A stretch of DNA of 64,000 bases from Euonymus europaeus (Eukaryota; Streptophyta; Magnoliopsida; Celastrales; Celastraceae): contig OY756959.1 of NCBI GenBank assembly GCA_963580455.1, positions 2,501-66,500 of the forward strand, read 5' to 3'. The position numbers and the translations under genes are program-made. The first letter of the stretch is position 1. Each line of letters opens with the position of its first letter. Below the pieces are notes generated by a model that worked only from the letters and a program-made list of their open reading frames with translations, was not told where the DNA came from and searched no databases. Shown piece after piece: positions 42,972 to 54,788 of the stretch.

Positions 42972-45960
42972 ATTATGTGATTTTCAGGTGATTAAGGCTC
43001 TCCCATTATCCGCATGAGCTCTATTTATTATTGGGCGTAGGTGTTGTAGATAATTTTTTATGAAGCAACGCGTTCGCTAAATCGTGGAACGACATTTCTC
43101 TGTAGGATTTGCGTGAATCGGGGGTTTATGATAATGAGGAACAACAACATCGCTATTTTCGAGCATTACGTATTTGACACTTTTGTTAGCACAAAGTTAA
43201 ACCTGGTAGTTCCCTACAATTGTGCACCCATTGCCAAAGATTAGAGCGTGTGTTCTTCCTTAGAAAACTTGAAATTATGCTGAGGATAGTTTATACTGTC
43301 TTATTATGCTGAGGATAGTCTATACTGTCTTAATGCATCTCCTAAGAAGTTGCTTATGTCTCGTTGAGGATAGTGAAGATTTTTTTGTATTTGTAGTGCT
43401 CTGCTACTTGGAATTAGTTCCTGAGAAATATTTACCTATTGAAGTTCATAAAGCTGGAGAGTTAGGGAGTATCTGTGCGAAGTAATGTGGTATCTTTTTG
43501 CATGTCTTCATTTTCATTCTTTCTTATTAACTTTATAAAATTATAAATCTTGATTTTCCCTTAGCTTATATGCGTATTTGTGTAATCTATCTTTGTGTGT
43601 GTGTGTGTGTCTATATATATATTTCTTGGGTTGGGTACTTGGGTGTGTGTGGGAGAGACGAATTTGGCACGTGCCGTTTGAGATTATTTTAAGTATTTTT
43701 TTATTTATAGATTTTTTTTTGGTTAAATGTGGATTGGTTGTCTTTACAAGAACAGTAGTGTTAAATATCTTAGGTGTATTTATGTCATGGTATGGTATCT
43801 CATACATATGTGTTTTGTTATTCTATTGTTATAACACAATGTGATATATAAGTCTGGAATACATAATATTTAGTATGTGTGTTTATATATTTATATATTA
43901 AGAAAAAATCGTAGATAGTATCAGGGGCAAAAACACACTTCATTCGTCGTGAGGTAACTCGATGCACGTGCGTCATCTTGGAGTTGAACGTTGGCTGTAG
44001 ATTGTTGTGTCATTCAGTCCTCTGGGCAATTGGCTTTGCTTTTCTTGTTAAATGCAAGGTTTTGAAAAACTAGGTCTTCTTTGATTCATGGTTGAATGAT
44101 TCAAATGTGGTTCGAATTGGGTTCAATTTTATTAATCATTATCTGCGGTCCTGCTCACATCCGAGATACCAGATGCTGGCCCTTGGATGAATCTTACGGA
44201 CGAATGTAGTTTCTAATACTTTAATGAAACAATCTCTCCTCTCCTTTCTATTATGAATATGTTTCTCTCTCTTCTGCTATGTTCCTCTCTCCTCTGTTGT
44301 CGCTGCCTCATTGCGGTCCTCATCTATGACGAGTACGTGACTAAAACTCGATCTCCTCATCTCCTGCAATCTAGCCACTGGTCGTCCTAGAACTCCCTAT
44401 CTCCGGCGATCTCGCGACTGAAGCTCAGCCCAGATTGACCCATTGATCAGCTCCATCTTCAATCTATCTACTCTCGATGAGTTCTATATGATTTCAGTAC
44501 CAGCATATTTCCCAATTTTCAGACTGAAGCCACAGTAAATGGAGTACTTTTTTGTTCATGCCAACACTTCAAATGGTACTTCTTTCTTTGGGTCAATTTA
44601 CAGTTTAAGCAATGAATGGCCATTTGGGAAATTGGAATGGTCAGATGCGGTAAATAAGGGCTCAATTTGCTGACCTAGAAAATAAGACCTCTAATATTTC
44701 TTAAACTAATTCATATCCACGTTTTTCAAGAGAGAGAAATTGGAGTTGTATGTCACTATGTCTGACCGGTGAGTCGTCGTAGATGAAGAGGTGTGGTATC
44801 TAGTTCACTTGTGAGATTTAGGTTCTTGATGGGGTGCCAAGATGGGTGGAGCGAGAGAATCGCAAAGGAAGGAGACACCAGTGAGTCGCGAAGGATGGAG
44901 AGATCGGTGAGTCGTGAGGTGTGGTATGTGTTTGATTTGTTAATTTGTTCATAGAGTAAAAACTGTCAATTTATCAATGAGGGTATTTAAAATAATTTAA
45001 TAATAATACACAAAAAATAAGTTTTAAATTATAATCAAGAGATTGTTACAATATTTAACATAAATATAACAATCTAATTTGTCATATCTAATATTATAAA
45101 TTTTTAAATATTAATTTCAATTTTATTTATATAAAGAATCTTGTAATTTACAAATTTAAACTTAAAATTTGTCAAAAGATGGGCATTATTATTAATCAAT
45201 TAATATTAATTAAATTAATTATTAATAATAAAAGTGAAAACCAAAGCTATTAAAAGCATACACGTGGAAATCAAAATTTATCCAAGCACATGCATTGATT
45301 GTTTCCTTCAGTGCCATCTTAATCATTAAAAAAAGGATTATTTGGTGGTAAGTCCTTCATATGGACTTCATATTCCATTTAGTCTTTTTGAAAAGTTTAT
45401 AGCCCAATACATCCTCAATTATTTGAAGCTTAGCTCAATAAGGACAACTTTAAGTTTTAACCTCTATTAATGACAATTTTACCCTCCCCTCATTTAAACT
45501 TATCCTTATTTTTATTAGTACATGATTGCTCTTTATTTAGAAATAAATTATTTTAATAAAATAAATATAAATACAATCCCATAAATTCTGATGAAAATTA
45601 TGTCTTTTATCTATATATTTTTAAAGATAAACTAATATTTTCACTTTTGATGAATCAAAGTGAAGAGTCGATCAATCAAATTTTTTTCTTTCATGAAAAT
45701 TAAGTACATGCACTCACATGTATAAAATTTACTTGACTCAATAACATATGCATATGCATTAAAATCTGTGAATCATTATATTATCGAAATCAACAATGAA
45801 ACACTTATGCGTCAACAAAACATTATACAATACAAATGTCAATATTTTTATTACATTCTTCACTAACAATCAAAGCCAATAACTTATGAAAATAATATCA
45901 TAATAAAACTCAATTCATAATTTAAACAAAACCAAATATTAGAAAAATTTTTAGCCGTTT
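42972..45960. other. 3' flank of the RBP gene and AT-rich intergenic DNA
   Basis: The 3' UTR and flank of the RBP gene occupy the first few hundred bases. A TG microsatellite lies at about 43595-43611. About 44220-44500 is pyrimidine-rich (CTCTCC-type) sequence. From 44940 the DNA is AT-rich. No gene with supporting splice sites or domains was seen. Confidence 0.5.
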
Positions 45961-45969
45961 TGGTGACTT

Positions 45970-46890
45970 TTACGAAAATCCTCTGAATTCTGGGTAAAAA
46001 ATCCTCTGAATTCTGGGTAAGAAATCCTCTGATTTTTTTATTTATTTTTTACATAATTTCAAAAACTCTTCTGAATTGTTTTGGTGAGTTTTGTCAAATC
46101 CTCTGAATTCTTGAAAAGTTTGGGAAATCATCTGATCATCTAAATTTTTGATTGTTTTTTTGTTTGATTTTGATAAATCCTCTAAATTTAGAGAATTTCT
46201 GGTAATAGGGTATAAAGTTTAGGATTTTGAGGTTTAAGATATTAGTGTTTAGAGTTTAGGATATATAGGAGATTATAATTTATTATTTATGATTTTGGGG
46301 TTTAGGACTTAAGGTTTAAGATTTAGGGTTTAGGAATATAAGTTAGTAAAATGTTATGATTTTCTTCTTATTTTTATAAATCCTTCTTAATTATTTATAA
46401 GATTTTTTGTTCAAAATTAAAACCAGAACTGTTAACATTCAGAGGATTTCTGAGAAATTCAGAGGATTTCTGAGAAATTAAGAGAATTTCTGGTTAAAAG
46501 GTTTAAAGTTTAAGAGTCTAGGGTTTAGAATATTAGAGTTTAGTGTTTAAAGTTTAGGATTTTGAGATTTAAGAGTTTAGGATTTAGTATTTAGTATTCT
46601 AATTTTTATTATATATTTTATGAAATCCTCTAAATTTTTTGCTTAATTTAAAAAAAATTATGATTTATTTTGGTAAATTTTGCGAAATCCTCTAAATTTG
46701 AGACAAGTTTGTGAAATCCTCTGAATTTTTGGTTGTTTTTTGTTTGATTTTCGAAAATTTTATATATTTTTTTGATATATTTTTATGAAATCATCAAAAA
46801 AAATTTGCTTAATTTTGAAAACCCATTTAATTGGTTTTGGTGAGTTTTGAGAAATCCTCTGAGTTTATTCAGAGGATTTGACGAATGAAC
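45970..46890. repeat. Fold-back repeat with AAATCCTCTGAATT units and telomere-like core
   Basis: AAATCCTCTGAATTCTGGGTA occurs in direct tandem at about 45976-46035 and in looser copies to 46150. The reverse complement (AATTCAGAGGATTTCTGAG) occurs in tandem at about 46437-46480, and forward copies return at 46680-46870. Between the arms are runs of degenerate TTTAGGGTTTAG-like sequence (46200-46345 and 46500-46600). The arrangement resembles a fold-back or MITE-type element. Confidence 0.55.
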
Positions 46891-47404
46891 ATTTAAACAT
46901 ATCGATCATGGGTCTCATTGGAAAGAGTTTTTCGTGCTGATTTTGAATCTATTTTTTTTTAAAAAATCCGACGTGTATTTTGAGAGATAAAACTGTTTTA
47001 AAGTTTTTAAAAGAAAAAAAAAATAACAAGACACTTTCTTCTCTATAAAAATGATGTAGCCATTAAAGGATGAAAAAAAGTGCTTCATCAGATGATAGAT
47101 CTATTAAATCTGGAAACATGCACACAAGAAAAGGTTACTAGAAGTGAGGGTAATGATTGTAAAGTGACACAGCGTGGAATAAGAAGCTTGTCTGAGGAGC
47201 TTCTGAAAAGCTGGCGGAGAAGACATGTTTGGTGGCACAAGCGGGATGTGGTGTGAGAAGCTAGAGTGAGAAGTTGTTTTTCGCCGTACCAAACGCGCAC
47301 ACGATATATTTTTATACATAGTTTTGAGAAATACTATATATTTAATTAATATTTTACTTTAAGGAAATAAACTTGTGAAATATAATATATTAATTAATAT
47401 TTCA

Positions 47405-47500
47405 TTTTAAGTCGACAAACTTGTGCAGCTGAATTGGTTAGAAGAATAACTTTTAGTAGGAGGTCATGGGTTCTAATCCAATTAGAAAACAATTTTACAA
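47405..47500 (+). mobile_element. Possible degenerate tRNA-derived SINE
   Basis: AGCTGAATTGGTTAGAAGA followed after a spacer by GGTCATGGGTTCTAATCC resembles A and B boxes of a tRNA-related SINE head. The body beyond is not recognisable. Confidence 0.35.
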
Positions 47501-47509
47501 AATTTATTA

Positions 47510-49677
47510 TCAAAACCGGCTCACCGATTCTTGTGGATCTACGGGCCCAACTGAGAACCGTTCGGTTCTCGAGGTGGCCGATTCTCACTATTCAGATCAG
47601 ACCGGATGGAGGGCTGGTGACCATCCAGTTCAGTTTTGATAACCTTGGTTAAATGACAGTATCAGGGTTCATTATCGTGAAACAAATGAAATATGTAGAT
47701 GTCGATGAGCATGTTATAGCAACATTGAGGATTGAATGAGTGAATCTAGATTGTCATAACTTCAATCTAATTGAGTTATGTAGAGGACGAAGCCTTAAAA
47801 TCTAAATACGTTCTTCATCCTGACTGGAGATGATAAACAACCACTTGAACTTTTTGCATTAACATGAGTCCAGCAGCATGGGTAACCAGATAATGCATGT
47901 GAAACTTTCACGTATGAGTACGCAAATGGACAAAAAATTTCCAGAAAGCATTCTACTCATGGATACTGGTATAAACCCATCTTCCAAAAGAATTGACATC
48001 AGAATTACTGAAACAGATAATTTCTTTCCTACGATGATAACAAGAAAAAGAAAAAACATAGTAGTTCATTCATTGTGTCAATATAAGAGTGACCGAAGAC
48101 AAAATTTCGTACGTGTTGTCATCTCTATTAACTTGCATGCTTCAATATCAAACTTAGCACATCTTCAAATCAAATTGAAACTTTAATAGTTTAATGAATG
48201 ACTTGTTGGTTGCCTTCAAGCTGCCAAAATTTCCTGGACTGTCAGCTCAACTTGAATTATATGTTCCAGGATATAGGCCAGAAAAAAATTCCAAGTAGCT
48301 GATGTTACTACGTACAGCTTTCGGCCTTTCATTCATACTGATTCAACACACAAGACAGGCTTGAAACAAACCAAATGTACTTCATTTTTCTAAAAGCTTG
48401 ACAGAACTAGAAAATGTGAAGAGTGAGGAGCATACTTGGCTTATCTGCAATAACCAAGAGCCGCCTCTGCAAGAAAGATGCCAAAAAGAGGAAAATCGAG
48501 CACATACCGAACACGATGGTAATAGGGAATGCGTCAACCTTCACATGAAAGTAACTAGTCAGATTAGGAGAGAGCTATTTCGTTGTTTTCTTTCGGGTAT
48601 AGAAAGCATCCACAAACTGTCACTCGAAACACTTCTAAGGATTACAGTGGATTAACGGTCTGACGGGGCAGAACATCCCAGCAAGGTCAGTTTTGATCAA
48701 TCTTTCTTTATGTTACACTGATGGATCATGGCAGGGATCAAATAAATTAAAGGTCTTATACTGTCAAATTGGCAGGCCAGACAAATGATCCACTCCAAAC
48801 CTTGGTATAGTAAAGACATTGCAGGCGTAATAGGCCTATTACTCTATTAGTTAAGCAAGCACAATGCACACAAATATATTCAGATGGATGCGGAAGAAGT
48901 TCATGATGGTACTTTTGGCCACCTCAGGAATATACTGGGTTATATTCAAATGGAGTGGATGTTATATTCAAGTACAACTGGACCAAATAACCTGATTCCG
49001 ATAGGATATTATAAATTTCACAACCCCACACATTAACAATGTTGTTCGTTTTAGGTTATCCGATTCACATTAATATATCATACTCGCATGATTTTGTTCA
49101 TTTTCAAATCTAATAAATAGACTTAAACTCAACTCACTAGATAAAGGAAAAAGTATTGTTGTAGTGAGAGATGGGACCAACACTTATAAAATACTTAAAA
49201 ATATTCCACATCGGAAGATGTGGTACATTTACAATGAATGGCCAAAATATTCTTACGCAAGCTTCAAAAGTACAAAAGCCAAGAAGCTGGATACAAACTA
49301 GAAAAGGCGATGCTTCCACCTTTCACGTTAGAAGGTGCCACAAAAGAATTGTCCCAAATTAGAGAATAAGAACAAAAGACAGCAAATCAGAAGAAGAAGA
49401 AAAGCAAGATCTAACAAGTTACAACATAGTTCCTAAAAAATGGTAAAAAAATGATAACAACTGGGAGGGAGAAGTTGGTAAACTCAACACTTTGGGCTGC
49501 TTTATCCCACACCCATTGTGATTGACGTGTAAGCTCCTCACCACAAAACAAGAAGCCCAACAGTCAATTAATAATTAAAAACCAATAAACTGGATAGTTT
49601 TCTTGTCCCACAGTCAAGGATTGCTGGCTTATTATTTCTATCAAGGTGAGATCTCTTTTTTAGTATTATTTTCTTAT
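47510..49677. other. Intergenic DNA left of LINE-C
   Basis: Short frames (for example 47878-48186 and 48398-48655) show no recognisable domain and no splice support. At about 49201-49222 a CCACATCGGAAGATGTGG palindrome recalls the CCCACATCGG motif common in plant LTRs, but no LTR could be delimited. Confidence 0.4.
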
Positions 49678-49694
49678 CTCTCTGGCTAAGTGTT
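49678..49694. repeat. LINE-C target-site duplication, 3' copy
   Basis: CTCTCTGGCTAAGTGTT, identical to 57500-57516. It sits directly against the poly(T) of the minus-strand poly(A) tail. Confidence 0.95.
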
Positions 49695-50582
49695 TTTTTT
49701 TTTTGATGAAAGAGGACGGTACCTCTAAAGTTTATTAATTGTCTCACTTATGGCGGAGGAATACCTTGGTTACATTAAACAAAATAACAATCTCCAATAA
49801 ACTGAAAATTGATAACAATACAAACAAAGACATGCTACGCTTGTATCCCCAAAACAACCTCCACTTCCACAATATGAGAACTACCTCGAGAATTTCACCT
49901 CCTGGATCACACCAGACCAAAAGCTCTCCATGGAGAATTCCCCACCAAGACAAGCAAAAGAGTAAAGAATACATGCCTTGCACCAGCCAAAGAAAGGCCA
50001 GTAGGATGCCATGTAAACTCTCTCTCAACATGCTTAAAGATAATAAAATACATGCCTTACACCAGCCATTTTAAGAAAGCCAGTAGGATGCCATGCAATA
50101 TATATCTTTGATCTCCAAGCAAAAGACTCAAATACATGCCTTACACCAGCCATCAATGACCAGTAGGTAGCCGAGTAATCAAAAAAGAAAATGACCTTTC
50201 TTCAACCAGCTAACCACAAGCAGCAAACTATACCAAACAGCAAACTACTAAAGTAACCAATTGAAATAAAGCAAACAAAAACCAGCCGCCAAAGATGACC
50301 AATATTGAGCCAAAGCTATTAGAAGTCAACAAGTAGAAAATAATTCAAAAGAAAGGCCCCAGCCAGCAACACGCCACAACCAACTCAACAGCAGTAACCA
50401 ACAACTGATCAGAACCAGATGAGGCCGCAGCCAGCAACTCAACAGCAGTAACCAAAGACTGAACAGAATCAGATGAGGTAGCTCAAGAAAAACACAGAAG
50501 CATCCCAAAGAATCCTTAAAAAATGAACTCCAAGACCCAACAAAACAGGTAGCCAACCAATAGATCGAAACACAGGCAAAAA

Positions 50583-53500
50583 CTAATCATCCATCATCCA
50601 CGCAAAAAGAAGAGAATTGCGATTTGCACCTTGCTTAGCTAAAGAGTCAGCAACATGATTGGAGTCCCTCCATGTATGAGAAAAAGTGACTGAGGCCAGG
50701 AAGTTCTTCAGATTATGAATAGCATGGACATCTTGATCTACAGCCCAAGGGTTAAGAGAATTGCCTCCAACCCATAAAATAGCATTAAGCGAATCAGATT
50801 CCACCATAATTGAACCTCTATCCTGTAAGCCGTGCTGTTTTGATATCTCCAAAGCCAATCTAATAGCTTTAAGCTCTGCAGTATTTGAGTCCACAAGAGA
50901 GATGGGACCAGAGAAGATGCACTTAAAATGGCCAACCGAGTCTCGCAAGACTCCCCCCACCCCAGCTTTTAAGTTTGAAACCGATCCATCCGTGTTCCAT
51001 TTGTAAGCACCGCGCGGAGGAGCCACCCAGAAAGACAAAGGCTTATGAACTCTCGATATATTAGACCTGAGCTTCAAACCATCTGATGAAGACAAAAGTT
51101 CTGTTCCATTGAAAGGCAAATGAAGGTTTAAAGCTTTTAACCATATCCCAAATCTTATGAAAATTAAATAGAACACATTCACCCAATGTACAGGTTTGCT
51201 ATTAAAAATGGACTCATTTCTTGTAGTCCAGATAGTCCAAATTATTGCTCCAAAAAGCAAGGACCAGACCTTTTGCTGTTGTTTACCCACAGCAAACGAA
51301 GACCACTGATCAAACAATTTTGACACTGTGTTCGGGAGACACCACTCCTGCCCCCACCAAAAAATAACCTTATACCAAATTGATCTCGGGCCGTCACAAA
51401 GCATTAGAAGATGATCGATTGTCTCTCTATTACTGTTGCACAGAGGACAATCTATGCTCTCGACAGAAATTATTCCCATCTTGTGAAGTCTATCTCTGGT
51501 GCTTATTTTCCCATTTAAAACCAGCCACAAAAAGAACTCTATCTTAGGTGGAGACCAGCCCTTCCAAACCTTTGTAGAGGAGATGGAAAAAAATGTAACA
51601 TCTCGATCCTCCGCAGCGTGACACAAGGATTTCACCGAGTAGTTGCCATCAATAGTATGCTTCCAAATTATTTTATCCCGTTTGTCGGGGCAAATAATTG
51701 TGCTGCCAATATAATTCAGTAAAGAATTTTCCAAATCTTCTTCCCACTGAAATAGAACTCGTCTCCAAGGGATCATCCAACTCCAAGAAAAACCGTCCCA
51801 CAAACCAAAACTAGAGATGTGATGATTTTTCAACATACAAATCCCATAAAGTCTAGGGAATTTTTCTTTGAGAGGGAAATCTCCCACCCAAAGATCTTCC
51901 CAGAAATTAATATTGACTCCATCTCCTATACTGAAAGCCACACCAACTCTTATAGCTTCTTCCACTTCACCACGACTTGGAATTAAAAGCCCCTGAATGT
52001 TCTTCCATAACAAAGACATTTTCGGGTGATTGACAGGAGATTGAAAAACAGAAGGCAAACCATATTTTTCCTCAAGAACATTTTTCCAAAGAACTCGCGA
52101 GCTAGCTTGCGATTGATTATACCTCCAAATCCATTTAAAGAGCAGAGCTTTATTTTTATTAGTAATGGATCCTATGCCAGTGCCACCGTTGCATTTTGCC
52201 TTTATCACTTGACTCCACTTGATACAATGAATCCCTCTCCGATTAGAAGAATTACCCCAAAGAAAGTTACGCTGAAGCTTTTCAATTTTCTTGGCAACCC
52301 CAACTGGAATCTTGAACAAGGATAAATAATAAATTGGGAGACTAGACAACACTGCCTTAATCAAAGTAAGACGACCACCCGTCGAAAGAAGCTTGGACTT
52401 CCATTGGGAAAGACGCGATTCAACTTTTGAAACCACCGGATCCCACAAGCTGCTCTTTTTCATATTCCCTCCAAGAGGAAGACCCAAATATTTTATTGGA
52501 AGTTTTTCAGTCTTGCATCGGAGGAGCTCTGCCATCTCTAACACTTTATCTTCTTTAATTCCTATTCCTACCAAAGGAGATTTATGAAGATTCACACGAA
52601 GGCCTGACATTAACTCGAACAATCGAAAGATTCTTTTCAGATTAATAAGACTGACTCTAGAGTCAGAACTGAAAATAAGAGTATCATCTGCATATTGAAT
52701 ATGGGAAATTCGGGTTCCATGCTCCTTGACACTGAGGCCTTGAATCAGCCCCAAGTCACTAGCTTTATCCATAAGAAGATGAAGCCCTTCCGCTGCTTTA
52801 ATGAACAAAAAAGGGGAAAGAGGATCTCCCTGACGAATGCCCCTTTGGAGAGTAAATTCCTCTGTAGGAGACCCATTAACCAGCACCGAAGCCTTTGCAG
52901 AGTGGACACAAGCTTTCAACCAGCTCCTCCATTTACCCCCATAGCCCATCTCAACAAGAACCTGATCAATATAACCCCACTGAAGAGTATCGAAAGCTTT
53001 TTCAAAATCAATCTTCCATATAAAACCTTTCAATTTATTTTTTCGAACGGCATCCACTAATTCATTAGCCACCAGAACAGAATCCATGATTTGACGACCC
53101 ACCACAAAACCAGATTGTTGCTCCCCAATTACCGAGTTCAGAGTGCCTCTTAAACGGTTGGCCAAACATTTGGCAATAATTTTATAAAGACTGCTAATCA
53201 AGCTAACTGGTCTGTAATCTTTAAGCTTATCTGCACCTTGCACCTTCGGAATTAACGTGATAAACGAAGAAGAGATTCCTCTGGGTAAAATTTCAGTTCT
53301 ATGGAATCTAGAGAACATCTTCATAACCTCCCCAGATAAAAGCTCCCATAATTTCTTGAAGAAACCAAGATTAAAACCATCAGGCCCGGGGGCTTTAGAA
53401 CTGCCACAACTCCAGACCGCAGCTTTGACTTCCTCAAAAGAGAATTGAGATTCCAACTCGGAAGCTTGAGAAGAAGAAATCTTGCTGAAGTTTAACCCGG

Positions 53501-54785
53501 TGATATTCAAGGCTTGCCAATCTATACTAGCATACTGATTTTTGAAATGATTACGCACAGCTCTCTTTATCAAGGTTGGATCCTCGAGTCTCCCTTCTGA
53601 AGTAATAAGCACTGCAAGATTATTAGCTCTCTTCCTCATACTAGCTAACGAATGAAAATATTTTGTATTCCTGTCACCATCAGTAATCCATTTGGATCTT
53701 GAATTTTGAAACCAATAGCTCTCCTGCTGCCTACAAATAACCCAATAATCAGATTTGAGAGAGATGAGCTTTTGTCTATTGGCCTCACTTAAACTGCTAG
53801 ATTCTTGCTCTTTCTCCAGACTGTCAATAGCCGATTCAACAGCCTTAAGTTTAACCCCAATATTACCAAAAATATTCAAGTTCCAGGCTCTTAACAATGG
53901 CTTTAGAAGCCTCAATTTTGCCACAATACCATAATTACCCACCACCTGCCCATTTAAATCCAGCCAAGATTTTTGAATAAAATTGTTGAATTTTGAATGA
54001 AGCCACCAACAGTCCATAAATCGAAAAGGCCGAGGCCCCCAATTGCTGTCGTGAAAAGTAATAAGAAGAGGACAATGGTCTGACACCCCTCTACACAATC
54101 CGATCATACCAATATTTGGAAAAATATCCAGCCAATCTGTTTCAATGAAAGCCCGATCAATTCTGCTCATACTAGTAGAATTATACCAAGTGTAATGTCT
54201 GCCCTGCAAAGGAAGCTCAACCAACTCACAAAGATTGATGAAATTGCCAAAACTCTTCATCCCCGAAGTCAAATCAGAGCAGCCAAACCTATCCGACAGA
54301 TTAATCACCTCATTAAAATCACCCCAAAGAAGCCAAGGAAGAGAGCTAACGGACTTGAGAGAAGAAAGCTGGTTCCATTGACTAACACGCTGGGAGACCA
54401 AATTATACCCATACACCGAGACAATCACACAAGGAAACTTAGAGCCTGTCAAAGACCCCTCCAGCAAGATACAACGATCAACAACTGTTACTGAAGATAA
54501 AGAGAAGAAAGAGGGGTCCCAAATGCATATAATTCCACCAGAGGAGCCATCTGAATCGCAGCTAGACCACTCAAAAAAATCAGAACCCCATATTTTACGG
54601 ATAAGACGTGAATCCACACCTGAAGCTTTTGTCTCGAGAAGACTAAGAAAACCCACATTTTTTTGTCTGACCCATCTTGCAACTGCTCTTTTCTTAGCAG
54701 CACTGCCAATACCCCTAATATTCCAAGAAAGAAGAGAAAACATAACACACACAACAAATCCACCAGAAGGAAGAAAAAAAAACAT
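50583..54785 (-). CDS. LINE-C ORF2: endonuclease, reverse transcriptase, RNase H
   Basis: An intact 1400-residue frame from the ATG at 54785; a second candidate start is at 54743, just before LLSWNIRG. Domains in order: APE endonuclease (E near 51 in LLETKA, GDFN near 155-158, SDH near 235-237), RT (GPDGFNLGFF near 468, DYRPVSLIS near 523, KIDFEKAFD with D593, QGDPLSPFLF near 652, YADD 698-701), thumb, zf-RVT (CPLCNSNRETIDHL) and a C-terminal RNase H (WNTDGSVS, ELKAIRLALE, ESDSLNAI, DSLAKQGA near the end). All catalytic acids expected in each domain appear present. It carries out target-primed reverse transcription of the element RNA. Confidence 0.95.
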   Translation of the reverse strand: MFFFLPSGGFVVCVMFSLLSWNIRGIGSAAKKRAVARWVRQKNVGFLSLLETKASGVDSRLIRKIWGSDFFEWSSCDSDGSSGGIICIWDPSFFSLSSVTVVDRCILLEGSLTGSKFPCVIVSVYGYNLVSQRVSQWNQLSSLKSVSSLPWLLWGDFNEVINLSDRFGCSDLTSGMKSFGNFINLCELVELPLQGRHYTWYNSTSMSRIDRAFIETDWLDIFPNIGMIGLCRGVSDHCPLLITFHDSNWGPRPFRFMDCWWLHSKFNNFIQKSWLDLNGQVVGNYGIVAKLRLLKPLLRAWNLNIFGNIGVKLKAVESAIDSLEKEQESSSLSEANRQKLISLKSDYWVICRQQESYWFQNSRSKWITDGDRNTKYFHSLASMRKRANNLAVLITSEGRLEDPTLIKRAVRNHFKNQYASIDWQALNITGLNFSKISSSQASELESQFSFEEVKAAVWSCGSSKAPGPDGFNLGFFKKLWELLSGEVMKMFSRFHRTEILPRGISSSFITLIPKVQGADKLKDYRPVSLISSLYKIIAKCLANRLRGTLNSVIGEQQSGFVVGRQIMDSVLVANELVDAVRKNKLKGFIWKIDFEKAFDTLQWGYIDQVLVEMGYGGKWRSWLKACVHSAKASVLVNGSPTEEFTLQRGIRQGDPLSPFLFIKAAEGLHLLMDKASDLGLIQGLSVKEHGTRISHIQYADDTLIFSSDSRVSLINLKRIFRLFELMSGLRVNLHKSPLVGIGIKEDKVLEMAELLRCKTEKLPIKYLGLPLGGNMKKSSLWDPVVSKVESRLSQWKSKLLSTGGRLTLIKAVLSSLPIYYLSLFKIPVGVAKKIEKLQRNFLWGNSSNRRGIHCIKWSQVIKAKCNGGTGIGSITNKNKALLFKWIWRYNQSQASSRVLWKNVLEEKYGLPSVFQSPVNHPKMSLLWKNIQGLLIPSRGEVEEAIRVGVAFSIGDGVNINFWEDLWVGDFPLKEKFPRLYGICMLKNHHISSFGLWDGFSWSWMIPWRRVLFQWEEDLENSLLNYIGSTIICPDKRDKIIWKHTIDGNYSVKSLCHAAEDRDVTFFSISSTKVWKGWSPPKIEFFLWLVLNGKISTRDRLHKMGIISVESIDCPLCNSNRETIDHLLMLCDGPRSIWYKVIFWWGQEWCLPNTVSKLFDQWSSFAVGKQQQKVWSLLFGAIIWTIWTTRNESIFNSKPVHWVNVFYLIFIRFGIWLKALNLHLPFNGTELLSSSDGLKLRSNISRVHKPLSFWVAPPRGAYKWNTDGSVSNLKAGVGGVLRDSVGHFKCIFSGPISLVDSNTAELKAIRLALEISKQHGLQDRGSIMVESDSLNAILWVGGNSLNPWAVDQDVHAIHNLKNFLASVTFSHTWRDSNHVADSLAKQGANRNSLLFAWMMDD

Positions 54786-54788
54786 ATG

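Noticed and set aside
43595..43640. TG/TA run as a regulatory element
   Set aside because: A simple microsatellite; nothing ties it to a gene.
47878..48655. Two plus-strand frames as genes
   Set aside because: Composition is AT-rich and random-like, with no domain, splice or neighbour support.
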